Shown: piece by piece, positions 25,897 through 34,209 of the stretch
How positions within the stretch are numbered: the first letter of the stretch is position 1
How the letters are laid out: each line of letters starts with the position of its first letter
Origin: an uncultured Bacteroidia bacterium
Lineage (GTDB): Bacteria; Bacteroidota; Bacteroidia; Bacteroidales; UBA932
Reading direction: 5' to 3'
Assembly (NCBI GenBank): GCA_902801205.1
Contig: CADCHE010000011.1
Coordinates: forward strand, 1-64,000
Length of the DNA stretch: 64,000 bases
Program-made: the position numbers and the translations under genes
Notes under the pieces: generated by a model
Seen by the model: the letters and a program-made list of their open reading frames with translations, nothing else
Databases searched by the model: none
What the model was told of the DNA's origin: nothing

Positions 25897-26925
25897 ATGA
25901 AAAGGATTGCGAATCTTTCATTGCTCGCCCTGGCCGCGATGCTGCTCCCGACCGGGAAGGCGGCCGCCCAGGATGCGATGGGCACCGTGACGTATGCGCT
26001 GCCGCGCACCGTCATCTCCCTCCAGGTGGAGGCGGTCAAGGAATACTTCTATGCCGGCCCGTATGCGAAATACGCTTCGAAGTACCTGGGCATCGAGGCG
26101 GCGGAAGAGGACCGTACGACCTGCACCGTCCGCAGCGTGACGATGACCCCGTGCATCGAGGCGGACCAGGACAAGCGTTACTACGTGACGCCCGGCAAGG
26201 CGTCGATGGATTTCCTCTCTCTCTCCTCGCAGGGCCTGATCGCCCTGGCGGACGGCCATTTCGGTGACGGCGCCGCCTGGCGTTTCGCTCCGCCGTCCGG
26301 GTCTGACTTCTCGGAGCGCGGCGTGGATTCCGGCCTGACTTCCGAATCCGCCACGCTGTACCGCGGCGCGGGGGAGGACGCCTCCGGCAAGGTGGCCGTG
26401 CAGCAGGACATGGTCGTCAAGAAACCGCTCGAGCAGCGTGCGCGCGAGGCGGCCGACATGATCTTCGAACTGCGCAAGAAGCGGGTCCAGATCGTCACCG
26501 GCGACACGGACGCGACCTACAGCGGGGAAGCGATGGGCGCCGCCCTGAAGGAAATCTCCGCCCTCGAGAAGGAGTACCTCTCCATGTTCATCGGCTACAG
26601 CGAGTTCCAGACCCAGACAATGAAATGCGACGTCGTCCCCGAGGCCGGCCGGAAGAACCAGACGTACATCGCCTTCCGTGTTTCGGACACCGACGGGCTC
26701 GTCCCGGCCGACAATGTCTCCGGCAAGCCGTTCATCCTGGAACTGGTGCCGCAGGAAATCTCCGACGCCGCCGGCAAGGGCGTCGCCGCGAAGGGGAACA
26801 CGGCGGTCTACCGCATCCCCTCCATCTGCACCGTCAAGCTGCTGGACGGCGTCAACCTGCTCCTGCAGGACCGTGTGGCCGTGTACCAGCTGGGCCGCGA
26901 AGCCTACTTCCCGCTTTCCAAGTAA
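25897..26925 (+). CDS. DUF4831 family exported protein
   Basis: The protein has 342 residues from the ATG of MKRIANLSLLALAAMLLP, a signal peptide cut near A-A-A-Q. The mature protein begins with GTVTYALPRTVISLQVEA, the usual start of DUF4831 proteins, which are confined to Bacteroidota. An alternative ATG 11 codons upstream overlaps the previous stop as ATGA and would also keep a working signal. Function is unknown; placement in the envelope is expected. Confidence 0.8.
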   Translation: MKRIANLSLLALAAMLLPTGKAAAQDAMGTVTYALPRTVISLQVEAVKEYFYAGPYAKYASKYLGIEAAEEDRTTCTVRSVTMTPCIEADQDKRYYVTPGKASMDFLSLSSQGLIALADGHFGDGAAWRFAPPSGSDFSERGVDSGLTSESATLYRGAGEDASGKVAVQQDMVVKKPLEQRAREAADMIFELRKKRVQIVTGDTDATYSGEAMGAALKEISALEKEYLSMFIGYSEFQTQTMKCDVVPEAGRKNQTYIAFRVSDTDGLVPADNVSGKPFILELVPQEISDAAGKGVAAKGNTAVYRIPSICTVKLLDGVNLLLQDRVAVYQLGREAYFPLSK

Positions 26926-26946
26926 CCACTTAATTGACAGAATGAT

Positions 26947-28401
26947 ATGACAATCAAAGATTTGAAACCGGCATCCGTCTGGAACAACTTCTACGGCATC
27001 ACCCGCATCCCCCGTCCGTCCAAGCACGAGGGCAAGATTCAGGAATACCTCCTCCGCTGGGGGAAGGAGCACGGCGTCGACGTGTTCCGTGACGACACCG
27101 GCAACATCATCTTCTCCGTCCCTGCCACGCCCGGCTTCGAAGACCGGAAAGGCGTGATCATGCAGGCGCACATGGACATGGTCCCGCAGAAGACGGCGGA
27201 TACGAAGCATGACTTCCTCACCGACCCGATCGAGACGGTCGTGGACGGCGAGTGGGTCAAGGCGAAGGGCACGACCCTCGGTGCCGACAACGGCATCGGC
27301 GTGGCGCTCGCCCTGTCCGTCCTCGAAGACAAGTCGCTCAAGCACGGTCCCCTGGAACTGCTCGTGACCTACGACGAGGAGACGGGCATGACCGGCGCCA
27401 ACTGCCTCAAGCCCGGTGTCCTGAAGGGCGACATCCTCCTGAACCTCGACTCCGAGGAGGAGGGCGAGCTCTGCACGGGCTGCGCCGGCGGCATCGACGG
27501 CACCGCCGACTTCGCGTACCGGACCTATGCCGCGCCGGAAGGCAGCGTCGGCTGCAAGGTTACGGTCAAGGGCATGAAGGGCGGCCATTCCGGCATGGAC
27601 ATCTCCCTGTGGCGCGCCAATGCCAACAAGGTGCTCTGCCGCATCCTCCTCCCGCTCCTCGATCCGTTCGGCGTGAAGGTGGCGTCCTTCAAGGGCGGCT
27701 CCCTGCGCAACGCCATCCCGTTCGAGGCGGAAGCGGAACTCCTGGTGCCGAAGAAGGAGTACAAGGCCTTCTCCGCCGCGGTGGAGAAGGCGTTCTCCGA
27801 GATCAAGTTCGAGTATCAGCATTCCGATCCGGACATGCTCCTGCTGGTCGACAAGGTCGCCGCTCCCGCGCGGTACATCAGCCCGAAGGTGATCGTTTCC
27901 GCCTTCAAGGCCATCCTGGCCTGCCCGCACGGCGTGAAGCGGATGAGCGACACCCTGCCCGGCCTGACCGAGACGTCCACCAACATGGCCATCGTCCGTA
28001 CGGAGAAGGGTCACCTGACGGTGCATTCCCTGACCCGCAGCTCGATCGACACCGCCAAGATGGCGCTTTCCGATTCGATCCGCCACACCTTCGAACTGGC
28101 CGGCGCGAAATACAGGACCGCCGGGGCCTACAGCGGCTGGACGCCGCTGCTCGGCACCCCGATGATCCATGTGCTCGAGGAGACGTATGAGCGTCTGTTC
28201 GGCGCCAAACTGCACATCACCGCCACCCACGGCGGCCTGGAGTGCGCGATCATGGGAGCCAAGTATCCGAACTGGGAGATGGTGTCCATCGGACCCACCA
28301 TCATGTATCCGCACTCGCCGGACGAGCGCCTGAAGATCGACACGGTCGGCAAGTGCTGGGAATTCCTGGTCGCCGTGCTGGAAAACATTCCGAAGAAATA
28401 A
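26947..28401 (+). CDS. pepD: cytosol non-specific dipeptidase (aminoacyl-histidine dipeptidase)
   Basis: The product has 484 residues, the normal length of PepD in family M20. The metal site and active site are readable in MQAHMDMVPQK, TLGADNGIGVALAL, TYDEETGMTGANC, LNLDSEEEGELCTGCAGG and THGGLECAIMG. It splits many dipeptides, including carnosine-like ones. It starts 21 bases after the DUF4831 gene. It is not linked to the POT transporter, which is read in the other direction 2 kb away. Confidence 0.96.
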   Translation: MTIKDLKPASVWNNFYGITRIPRPSKHEGKIQEYLLRWGKEHGVDVFRDDTGNIIFSVPATPGFEDRKGVIMQAHMDMVPQKTADTKHDFLTDPIETVVDGEWVKAKGTTLGADNGIGVALALSVLEDKSLKHGPLELLVTYDEETGMTGANCLKPGVLKGDILLNLDSEEEGELCTGCAGGIDGTADFAYRTYAAPEGSVGCKVTVKGMKGGHSGMDISLWRANANKVLCRILLPLLDPFGVKVASFKGGSLRNAIPFEAEAELLVPKKEYKAFSAAVEKAFSEIKFEYQHSDPDMLLLVDKVAAPARYISPKVIVSAFKAILACPHGVKRMSDTLPGLTETSTNMAIVRTEKGHLTVHSLTRSSIDTAKMALSDSIRHTFELAGAKYRTAGAYSGWTPLLGTPMIHVLEETYERLFGAKLHITATHGGLECAIMGAKYPNWEMVSIGPTIMYPHSPDERLKIDTVGKCWEFLVAVLENIPKK

Positions 28402-28412
28402 CCCCGAAATCG

Positions 28413-28442
28413 TTGGATTTCTGAGGATTATTCGTATATTTG
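28413..28442 (+). promoter_or_regulatory. promoter of the rpsF-rpsR-rplI operon
   Basis: TTG at 28413-28415 and TATATTTG at 28435-28442 are 19 bases apart. The -7 element is followed by CAGTCC, as at rplS. Confidence 0.85.
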
Positions 28443-28480
28443 CAGTCCTTTTTGGTTGGCATACGTACCAAGAAGGGCTG
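28443..28480 (+). promoter_or_regulatory. leader hairpin of the rpsF operon
   Basis: Bases 28443-28456 pair without interruption with 28467-28480 (14 bp, two G-T pairs, 10-base loop). The hairpin starts right at the expected transcription start and ends 30 bases before the rpsF ATG. S6:S18 complexes control their own operon through leader RNAs in several bacteria, so this may be such a site. The bulged CCG motif of the known S6:S18 leader is not evident, so the class is open. Confidence 0.6.
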
Positions 28481-28510
28481 CAATTTATTTATTATTAAAC
28501 ATTTACACAA

Positions 28511-28942
28511 ATGATCAAACAGTACGAGACCGTTTTCATTGCAACTCCCGTTTTGTCTGAACAGCAGATGAAGGAAGCGGTTGCCAAGTACACCCAGCTC
28601 ATCACCGACAACGGTGGCGAGGTCGTGTACGAAGAAAACTGGGGGCTCCGCCAGCTGGCTTATCCGATCCAGCACAAGACCTCCGGTTTCTATTACCTGA
28701 TCGAGTTCAAGTCGACCCCCGAGTTCGTCGACGTGCTCGAAACCCAGTATCACCGTGACGAGCGGATCATCCGCTACCTGACCGTCGCCCTCGACAAGGA
28801 CGCCGTCGCTTACGCCCAGAAGCGTCGCGAGAACCGCGGCAAGGCCGCCGAGGCCCAGGCCGAGGCTCCCGTCCAGGAGGAAGCTCCCGTCCAGGAGGCT
28901 CCCGCCGCCGAAGCGCCCGCTGAAAATGAAGAAAACGCTTAA
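28511..28942 (+). CDS. rpsF: 30S ribosomal protein S6
   Basis: The product has 143 residues. The S6 fold is shown by [49 protein letters not shown] and [20 protein letters not shown]. The last 35 residues are an Ala/Glu/Pro-rich extension built from near-repeats of APVQEE, which is longer than in most species. S6 binds S18 on the platform of the small subunit. First gene of the rpsF-rpsR-rplI operon. Confidence 0.97.
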   Translation: MIKQYETVFIATPVLSEQQMKEAVAKYTQLITDNGGEVVYEENWGLRQLAYPIQHKTSGFYYLIEFKSTPEFVDVLETQYHRDERIIRYLTVALDKDAVAYAQKRRENRGKAAEAQAEAPVQEEAPVQEAPAAEAPAENEENA

Positions 28943-28959
28943 TCAGGAGGAAATTGACT

Positions 28960-29238
28960 ATGGCACAGAATAATGCACAGAACGGTTCCATCCGCTACCT
29001 GAATCCTCCGACCGTAGAGGTTCGCAAGAAGAAATACTGCCGTTTCAAGAAGGCGGGTATCAAATACGTGGATTACAAAGATCCCGAGTTCCTCAAGAAG
29101 TTCCTCAACGAGCAGGGCAAGATCCTTCCCCGCCGTATCACCGGAACCTCCCTCAAGTTCCAGCGCAAAGTCGCCCAGGCCGTCAAGCGCGCCCGCTCCC
29201 TTGCGTTGCTTCCTTATGTGACCGACCTTCTTAAATAA
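28960..29238 (+). CDS. rpsR: 30S ribosomal protein S18
   Basis: The product has 92 residues. The start is the ATG of MAQNNAQNG, 6 bases past an in-frame TTG; a clear ribosome binding site, AGGAGGA, lies before it. The core [19 protein letters not shown] and [26 protein letters not shown] is typical. It binds 16S rRNA together with S6. Confidence 0.97.
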   Translation: MAQNNAQNGSIRYLNPPTVEVRKKKYCRFKKAGIKYVDYKDPEFLKKFLNEQGKILPRRITGTSLKFQRKVAQAVKRARSLALLPYVTDLLK

Positions 29239-29252
29239 TAAGAGACTGCCTT

Positions 29253-29699
29253 ATGAAAATCATTTTGAAGAAAGAAGTCGCCAATCTCGGTGATCCCGGT
29301 GATGTGGTCGAGGTGAAGGCCGGCTACGGTCTGAATTATCTGATTCCTCAGGGTTTTGCTACGGCAGCCACTCCTTCCGCGCTCAAGCAGCTCGCGGAGA
29401 CGGTCCGTCAGCGCGCGCACAAGGAGGCCAAGCTGGTCGCCGACGCCGAGGCGCTGGCCGCCAAGATTGCCGCTACGCCCGTGCAGGTGGCCGTCAAGGT
29501 CAGCGAGTCCGGCAAGATCTACGGTTCCGTCACTTCCGCTGACATCGAGGCTGCGTTGAAGAACGTCGGCATCGAGGTCGAGAAGAAGAACATCACCCTC
29601 CCCGCCGACATCAAGGCGCTGGGCGAGTACGAAGGTGTCGTGAAGTGCTACAAGGCTGTCAAGGCTGCGGTGAAGTTCACCGTCGTCGCTGCCGAGTAA
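29253..29699 (+). CDS. rplI: 50S ribosomal protein L9
   Basis: The product has 148 residues. The N-terminal domain MKIILKKEVANLGDPGDVVEVKAGYGLNYLIPQGFA is the L9 signature. A long helix and the C-terminal domain (GKIYGSVTSADIEAAL) follow. L9 binds 23S rRNA domain V and projects from the ribosome. Last gene of its operon, 14 bases after rpsR. Confidence 0.97.
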   Translation: MKIILKKEVANLGDPGDVVEVKAGYGLNYLIPQGFATAATPSALKQLAETVRQRAHKEAKLVADAEALAAKIAATPVQVAVKVSESGKIYGSVTSADIEAALKNVGIEVEKKNITLPADIKALGEYEGVVKCYKAVKAAVKFTVVAAE

Positions 29700-29714
29700 T
29701 CTTTCCGACAGGAT

Positions 29715-29752
29715 AAAAAAGGAGGTCGACTCAAGAGTCGGCCTCCTTTTTT
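29715..29752. terminator. terminator after rplI
   Basis: A stem of 16 paired positions formed by AAAAAAGGAGG-t-CGACT and its near-complement around the loop CAAG ends in a T run. A-rich on the left and T-rich on the right, it can work in both directions, although the inverted repeat at 29806-29885 lies between it and the leftward gene end. Confidence 0.9.
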
Positions 29753-29805
29753 GTGCGTCTGGGTTCGCAGCGGCAGCAGTTGCCTCTGGAGAAGACTTCG
29801 AAAGT

Positions 29806-29885
29806 ATCCGGGCCTCTTTTGAATGACCATTCGCCCGGATAGGGATGCGCGCAGCGCAACTTGGTCATTCAAAAGAGGCCCGGAT
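29806..29885. repeat. long inverted-repeat element with 24-bp perfect arms
   Basis: Bases 29806-29829 are the exact reverse complement of 29862-29885. The 32-base loop holds the 34-bp dispersed repeat also found at 5587-5620 (here 29827-29860). The element lies between two convergent genes and does not code. The stem is far longer than usual terminators and has no T run. Confidence 0.85.
29827..29860. repeat. dispersed 34-bp intergenic repeat, copy 2
   Basis: It matches 5587-5620 at 31 of 34 positions by eye. In this copy it forms most of the loop of the 24-bp inverted repeat at 29806-29885. Confidence 0.7.
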
Positions 29886-29907
29886 GCCAGAAAAGCCCGG
29901 CGGAGGA

Positions 29908-31566
29908 CTATTTGTCCTGCTTTTTGTCCTTGTACTTGAACCGGCGGATCTTCTGCGTGGCGGTCTTTTCGAAATCGTCCTTGACAGCCTCCACGTCGCT
30001 GATCTTCGACTGCTTGCTGACGTGCTTGTTGACGAAATCGAGGATGGCGTCGCGGCGGGCCTGGAGCATCTCGAACAGCTTGTCCTCGGACTCCTGGTTC
30101 CAGAGCAGGATGCTGTCCTCGTACTTGACCAGGGCGACGAGCTTGCCGTCCCTTTCGATGACCAGCGACTCTCCGACACCGGAAATCCCGTTGATCACCT
30201 GCTCGATTTCTTCCGGATAAATGTTCTCGCCGGACGGCCCCACGATCATGTTGCCGAGCCGTCCCTTGATGTAGTAGCGCCCTTTGGCATCGACCGACGC
30301 CAGGTCGCCCGTGCGGAACCAGCCGTCGTCGCTCAGCACGGAACGCGTCCTTTCCGGATCACGGTAGTAGCCGAGCATCACGTTGTCGCCGCGTACGGTG
30401 ATTTCCCCTTCGCCCGTCTCGGGATTGACGTTGCTCAGTTTGACTTCTACATTATAGGCGGGAACGCCGATGGAACCGACCACGGTCTTGCCCACGCAGG
30501 CATTCGTAATCAGGGGAGCCGTTTCCGTCAGGCCGTAGCCGATGGCGTAGGGGAAGCGCGCTTTCTTCAGGAACGCTTCCACCGTGGAATCCACTTTCGC
30601 CCCGCCGATCCCGAAGAAGCGGAGCCTGCCGCCGAAGGTGGCGTACAGTTTCCGGCCGACCAGCCAGTAGAGCAGCCCCGGCATGCGCTTTTTCATCCAG
30701 GACAGGATCCGGCTGTGCTCGATCGTCGGCACGACGCTGTTTTTGTATACTTTTTCGATGATGAGCGGTACCGCGCACATGATGGTCGGGCGGATCTTCT
30801 TCATCGCATCCAGGAGGATCGAAGGGGTCGGCGGTTTGCGCAGGTAGAAGACACAGCCGCCGGCATAGAGCGGATACAGGACACTGAATGCCATCTCGTA
30901 CGTGTGCGACATCGGCAGGATCGACAACCAGCGGTCCTTCTTTCCGGCCTTCTGCGCGTGCGAGGCGGCGATGATGTTCTGACAGAAGTTGCGGTGGCTG
31001 AGCATCACGCCCTTGGCCTTTCCGGAAGTTCCGGAGGTATAGATGATCGATGCGAGGTCGTCGGCCTGCGGGTCGGCGCCATGCCCTTCACAGGTGAAGG
31101 CCCGGTCGTCTTTCTTGATGAATTCGAAGGTTTCGATGTTGATGACCAGCGTCAGGGAGTCGATCACTTCCTGTGAAAGCTTCGAAAGCTGCTGCTGCGA
31201 GACGAAGATCGCCTTGCAGGCGGAATGGTGCAGGATGTTGGCCACTTCGCTTGCCGACGAGTCGGGCAGGATCGGAACGGTGACCCGGCCGAACGGGACG
31301 CAGGAGAACATCGCGACGGTCCAGTTGGGCATGTTGCTGGACAGGATGGCCACCTTGTCGCCCGCGCCGATGCCGAAGCGGTTGAAACGGTGCGAGAGTT
31401 CCAGGCACTTGTGCTTGAAGCTTTCATAGGTATATTCCTGGCCTCCGCCGTCGACGAACCGCGAAAGCGGACGGCGGGCAAAGTTGTCCGTTGCGTATTC
31501 GAATAGTTTTGCGAGCGTTGTCACATAGTTCTCCTTGCTCGCCTTGAATAGTCTGTTTGTCGGCAT
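29908..31566 (-). CDS. AMP-forming long-chain acyl-CoA synthetase
   Basis: The product has 552 residues; the start was set at MPTNRLFKASKENYV because the 34 codons before it run back into the acyltransferase gene. The ANL-family motifs are IIYTSGTSGKAKGVMLSH, GYGLTETAPLI, DDGWFRTGDLASVDAKGRYYIKGR and a C-terminal Lys-rich end. It activates fatty acids with ATP and CoA. The upstream neighbour is an acyltransferase of the PlsC type, 13 bases away, so the pair may feed exogenous or recycled fatty acids into lipids. It ends a parE-plsC-acyl-CoA synthetase operon. Confidence 0.9.
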   Translation of the reverse strand: MPTNRLFKASKENYVTTLAKLFEYATDNFARRPLSRFVDGGGQEYTYESFKHKCLELSHRFNRFGIGAGDKVAILSSNMPNWTVAMFSCVPFGRVTVPILPDSSASEVANILHHSACKAIFVSQQQLSKLSQEVIDSLTLVINIETFEFIKKDDRAFTCEGHGADPQADDLASIIYTSGTSGKAKGVMLSHRNFCQNIIAASHAQKAGKKDRWLSILPMSHTYEMAFSVLYPLYAGGCVFYLRKPPTPSILLDAMKKIRPTIMCAVPLIIEKVYKNSVVPTIEHSRILSWMKKRMPGLLYWLVGRKLYATFGGRLRFFGIGGAKVDSTVEAFLKKARFPYAIGYGLTETAPLITNACVGKTVVGSIGVPAYNVEVKLSNVNPETGEGEITVRGDNVMLGYYRDPERTRSVLSDDGWFRTGDLASVDAKGRYYIKGRLGNMIVGPSGENIYPEEIEQVINGISGVGESLVIERDGKLVALVKYEDSILLWNQESEDKLFEMLQARRDAILDFVNKHVSKQSKISDVEAVKDDFEKTATQKIRRFKYKDKKQDK

Positions 31567-31579
31567 TTCTCGTTGTCTG

Positions 31580-32137
31580 TCAGTGGGTGATGAATCCTTC
31601 CGGATTCTTGCCGCGCAGGCCCATCTTCTCATAATGAGCCTGCAGCCGCTCCGTGTCGGCCCGGGCATCGTCGGTCAGGGGGAAGATCTCGCCGCATCCT
31701 ACTTCCTTGCGTCCCCAGTCGAAGAATCCGGCATAGACCGGGCAGCCCACCTCCTTGGCGATGAGGTGGTATCCCGTCTTCCATTTCTTCGTCGCCTTGC
31801 GCGTGCCTTCAGGGGCGATGGCGAGGTGGAAGGTATCCGCCTTCTCCATTTCGCCGATCAGGCTCTTGACCATTGCGGCGGCGCTGCTGCGGTCCACGGG
31901 GATGCAGCCGACGCTCCGGAGGAACCAGCCCACCGGCCAGAAGAAGAACTCCTTCTTGATCATCACGTGGGCTTCCTTGTCGAACTGCGTATAGAACAGG
32001 TAGGAAATGATGAAGTCCGCGGCGGACGTGTGGGGAACCCCCAGCACGATGGCCTTTTTCTCCTTCATCGGACCGCCGATGGTCTTCCAACCCATCCTGC
32101 GCAGCAGCCAGCCACAGAATTTTGCACGTAACGTCAT
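31580..32137 (-). CDS. PlsC-like 1-acylglycerol-3-phosphate acyltransferase
   Basis: The product has 185 residues, short for the family. The catalytic H-x4-D is in GVPHTSAADFIIS and the substrate motif is APEGTRKATKKWKTG. Short PlsC-like proteins of this kind with phrases such as FFFWPVGWFLRSVGCIPVDR are widespread in Bacteroidota and probably acylate a lysophospholipid or a similar lipid. It starts 5 bases after the parE stop. Confidence 0.85.
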   Translation of the reverse strand: MTLRAKFCGWLLRRMGWKTIGGPMKEKKAIVLGVPHTSAADFIISYLFYTQFDKEAHVMIKKEFFFWPVGWFLRSVGCIPVDRSSAAAMVKSLIGEMEKADTFHLAIAPEGTRKATKKWKTGYHLIAKEVGCPVYAGFFDWGRKEVGCGEIFPLTDDARADTERLQAHYEKMGLRGKNPEGFITH

Positions 32138-32142
32138 AATTG

Positions 32143-34077
32143 TTAAATATTTATATCTTCAAGTTCTTCCTCCGACTTCAGGTTGGCGCGGATGAAGTTC
32201 TGGCGGTCGATGGTGTTGTCGCCCATGTAGAATTCCATGATTTCGGAGATGGACTCTTCGTCAGCCAGCTTGACGAGGTCGAGGCGCATGTCTTCGCCGA
32301 TGAAGTCGACGAACTCTTCCGGCGAAATCTCGCCCAGGCCTTTGAACCGGGTGATCTGCACGGCGGTCTTCAGCCGGGCGATGGCCGCCTCCTTTTCCTC
32401 GGAGGTGTAGCAGTAGGCCCGCTCTTTCTTGTTCGCGACGCGGAACAGGGGCGTCTGCAGGATGTAGACGTGGCCGCGCCGGATCAGGTCGGGGTAGTAT
32501 TTCATGAAGAAGGTGAGGACAAGCATCCGGATGTGCATTCCGTCGTCATCGGCATCCGTCGCCACGATGATGTTGTTGTAGCGGAGGTCGTCCAGTTCGT
32601 CTTCCACGCCCAGGGCGGAGACAAGGAGGTTCAGCTCCTCGTTCTCGGCCACCTTGCGGCGGCTCTCCTTGTAGCAGTTGATGGGCTTTCCGCGGAGACT
32701 GAAGACCGCCTGGTACAGGGCGTTGCGGACCTTGGTGATGGTTCCGCTCGCGGAGTCGCCCTCGGTGATGAAGATGCTGGTCTGCTCGCCGAGCCCCTCC
32801 TTGTCCTTGGGCAGCTTGTCGTTGAAATGGTAACGGCAGTCGCGCAGCTTCTTGTTGTAGACGTTCGCCTTCTTGTTGCGCTCGCGGGTCTTCTTCTGGA
32901 TGCCGGAGATCTCCTCGCGCTCGGCCTGGGATGCCTTGATCTTCTCTTCGATGCGCGGGACGATGTCCAGGTGCATCCGCAGGTAGTTGTCCAGCTTCTT
33001 CGCGACGAAATCGTTGACGAAGGTGCGGATCGTCGGGCCGCGGTCGATTTCCAGCGAGCCGTCCGGGTTCTGCAGTTTCTTCCCGTTCTCGTCGGTCTTG
33101 TATTTCTCCCACATGTAGGTGGAACCGAGTTTCGTCTTGGTCTGTCCTTCGAAGTTCGGTTCCTGGATCTGGATGCTGATTGCGCCGATGATGCCCTGCC
33201 GGCAGTCCTCGGGCGCATAATTCTTCTTGAAGTACTCCTTCAGCGTCTTGGCGATCGCCTCGCGGAAGGCCGCCAGGTGCGTGCCGCCGTCGCGGGTGTT
33301 CTGTCCGTTGACGAAGGAGGCGATGTTCTCGCCGTAGGAGTTGCCGTGCGTCAGGACCACCTCGATGTCTTCGTCTTCCAGGTGGATCGGCTCGTAGATG
33401 GGCGTTTCCGACAGGTTCTCCTTGACAAGGTCGAGCAGGCCGTTCTCCGACTTGTAGGTCGTCCCGTTGAGCACGAGGGCGAGCCCCTTCTTCAAGTAGG
33501 AGTAGTTCTTGACCATCGTCTCGACGAAGTCCATGTTGAAGGCATACTGGCCGAACATCTCGCGGTCGGGCGTGAAGGTGACCAGCGTGCCGTTCTTGTC
33601 AGAGACGTGCTCCTTGCGGCCGCTGCCTTTCAGTTCGCCGCGTTCGTATTCCGCCCAGGAGCTCTCGCCGTCGCGGAAGGACTCCACGTAGAAGTGCTCG
33701 GACAACGCGTTGACGGCCTTGGTACCGACACCGTTGAGGCCGACGGACTTCTTGAAGACCTTGTCGTCGAATTTGCCGCCCGTGTTGAGTTCGCTGGTCG
33801 CCTTGACCACGGATCCGAGCGGGATGCCGCGTCCGAAGTCGCGCACCGTCACGCTGCCTTCTTCGACCGTGATCAGGACCTGCTTGCCGTATCCGGCGGA
33901 GAATTCGTCGATGCAGTTGTCGACGATCTCCTTGAGCAGTACGTAGATGCCGTCTCCTGGATTGGATCCGTTCCCGAGCCGGCCGATGTACATGCCGGGC
34001 CGCCGGCGGATGTGTTCGACGCCTTCCAGGGTCTTGATATTCTCGTCTGTGTAGTTGCTCTGAGTCTCTTTCGCCAT
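32143..34077 (-). CDS. parE: DNA topoisomerase IV subunit B
   Basis: The product has 644 residues. The GHKL ATPase part contains RRPGMYIGRLG, KEIVDNCIDEFSAG, DFGRGIPLG and KSVGLNGVGTKAVNALS. The Toprim part has FITEGDSASGT and IIVATDADDDGMHIRML. The form is nearer ParE than GyrB: the GGKFDDKVFKKSVGLNGVG motif is typical of Bacteroidota ParE. With ParC, not in this window, it separates linked daughter chromosomes. It opens the operon with the two lipid genes. Confidence 0.93.
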   Translation of the reverse strand: MAKETQSNYTDENIKTLEGVEHIRRRPGMYIGRLGNGSNPGDGIYVLLKEIVDNCIDEFSAGYGKQVLITVEEGSVTVRDFGRGIPLGSVVKATSELNTGGKFDDKVFKKSVGLNGVGTKAVNALSEHFYVESFRDGESSWAEYERGELKGSGRKEHVSDKNGTLVTFTPDREMFGQYAFNMDFVETMVKNYSYLKKGLALVLNGTTYKSENGLLDLVKENLSETPIYEPIHLEDEDIEVVLTHGNSYGENIASFVNGQNTRDGGTHLAAFREAIAKTLKEYFKKNYAPEDCRQGIIGAISIQIQEPNFEGQTKTKLGSTYMWEKYKTDENGKKLQNPDGSLEIDRGPTIRTFVNDFVAKKLDNYLRMHLDIVPRIEEKIKASQAEREEISGIQKKTRERNKKANVYNKKLRDCRYHFNDKLPKDKEGLGEQTSIFITEGDSASGTITKVRNALYQAVFSLRGKPINCYKESRRKVAENEELNLLVSALGVEDELDDLRYNNIIVATDADDDGMHIRMLVLTFFMKYYPDLIRRGHVYILQTPLFRVANKKERAYCYTSEEKEAAIARLKTAVQITRFKGLGEISPEEFVDFIGEDMRLDLVKLADEESISEIMEFYMGDNTIDRQNFIRANLKSEEELEDINI

Positions 34078-34108
34078 ATCTTTTTTCCGGACCTGACGCC
34101 CGATTCTA

Positions 34109-34116
34109 CAAATTTA
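34109..34116 (-). promoter_or_regulatory. -7 element of the parE operon
   Basis: TAAATTTG on the minus strand lies 31 bases before the parE ATG. It is back to back with the DUF1573 promoter. Confidence 0.6.
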
Positions 34117-34121
34117 CAAAT

Positions 34122-34153
34122 TTTGTGCTTGATTTGAAAATGTCCTACCTTTG
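34122..34153 (+). promoter_or_regulatory. promoter of the DUF1573 gene
   Basis: TTTG at 34122-34125 and TACCTTTG at 34146-34153 are 20 bases apart. The ATG follows 56 bases downstream. Confidence 0.75.
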
Positions 34154-34209
34154 TCCTTTGGAAAGATATTTGCATTACGCTTTTTGAACAGTCAGGAAAC
34201 TTGCTTGAT

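Noticed and set aside
25918-28314. A 798-codon minus-strand frame opposite the DUF4831 and pepD genes
   Set aside because: Antisense shadow without motifs, spanning two real genes and their gap.
28855-28925. Repeated GAGGCTCCCGTCCAG units
   Set aside because: They encode the Ala/Glu/Pro-rich tail of ribosomal protein S6; a coding feature rather than a mobile repeat.
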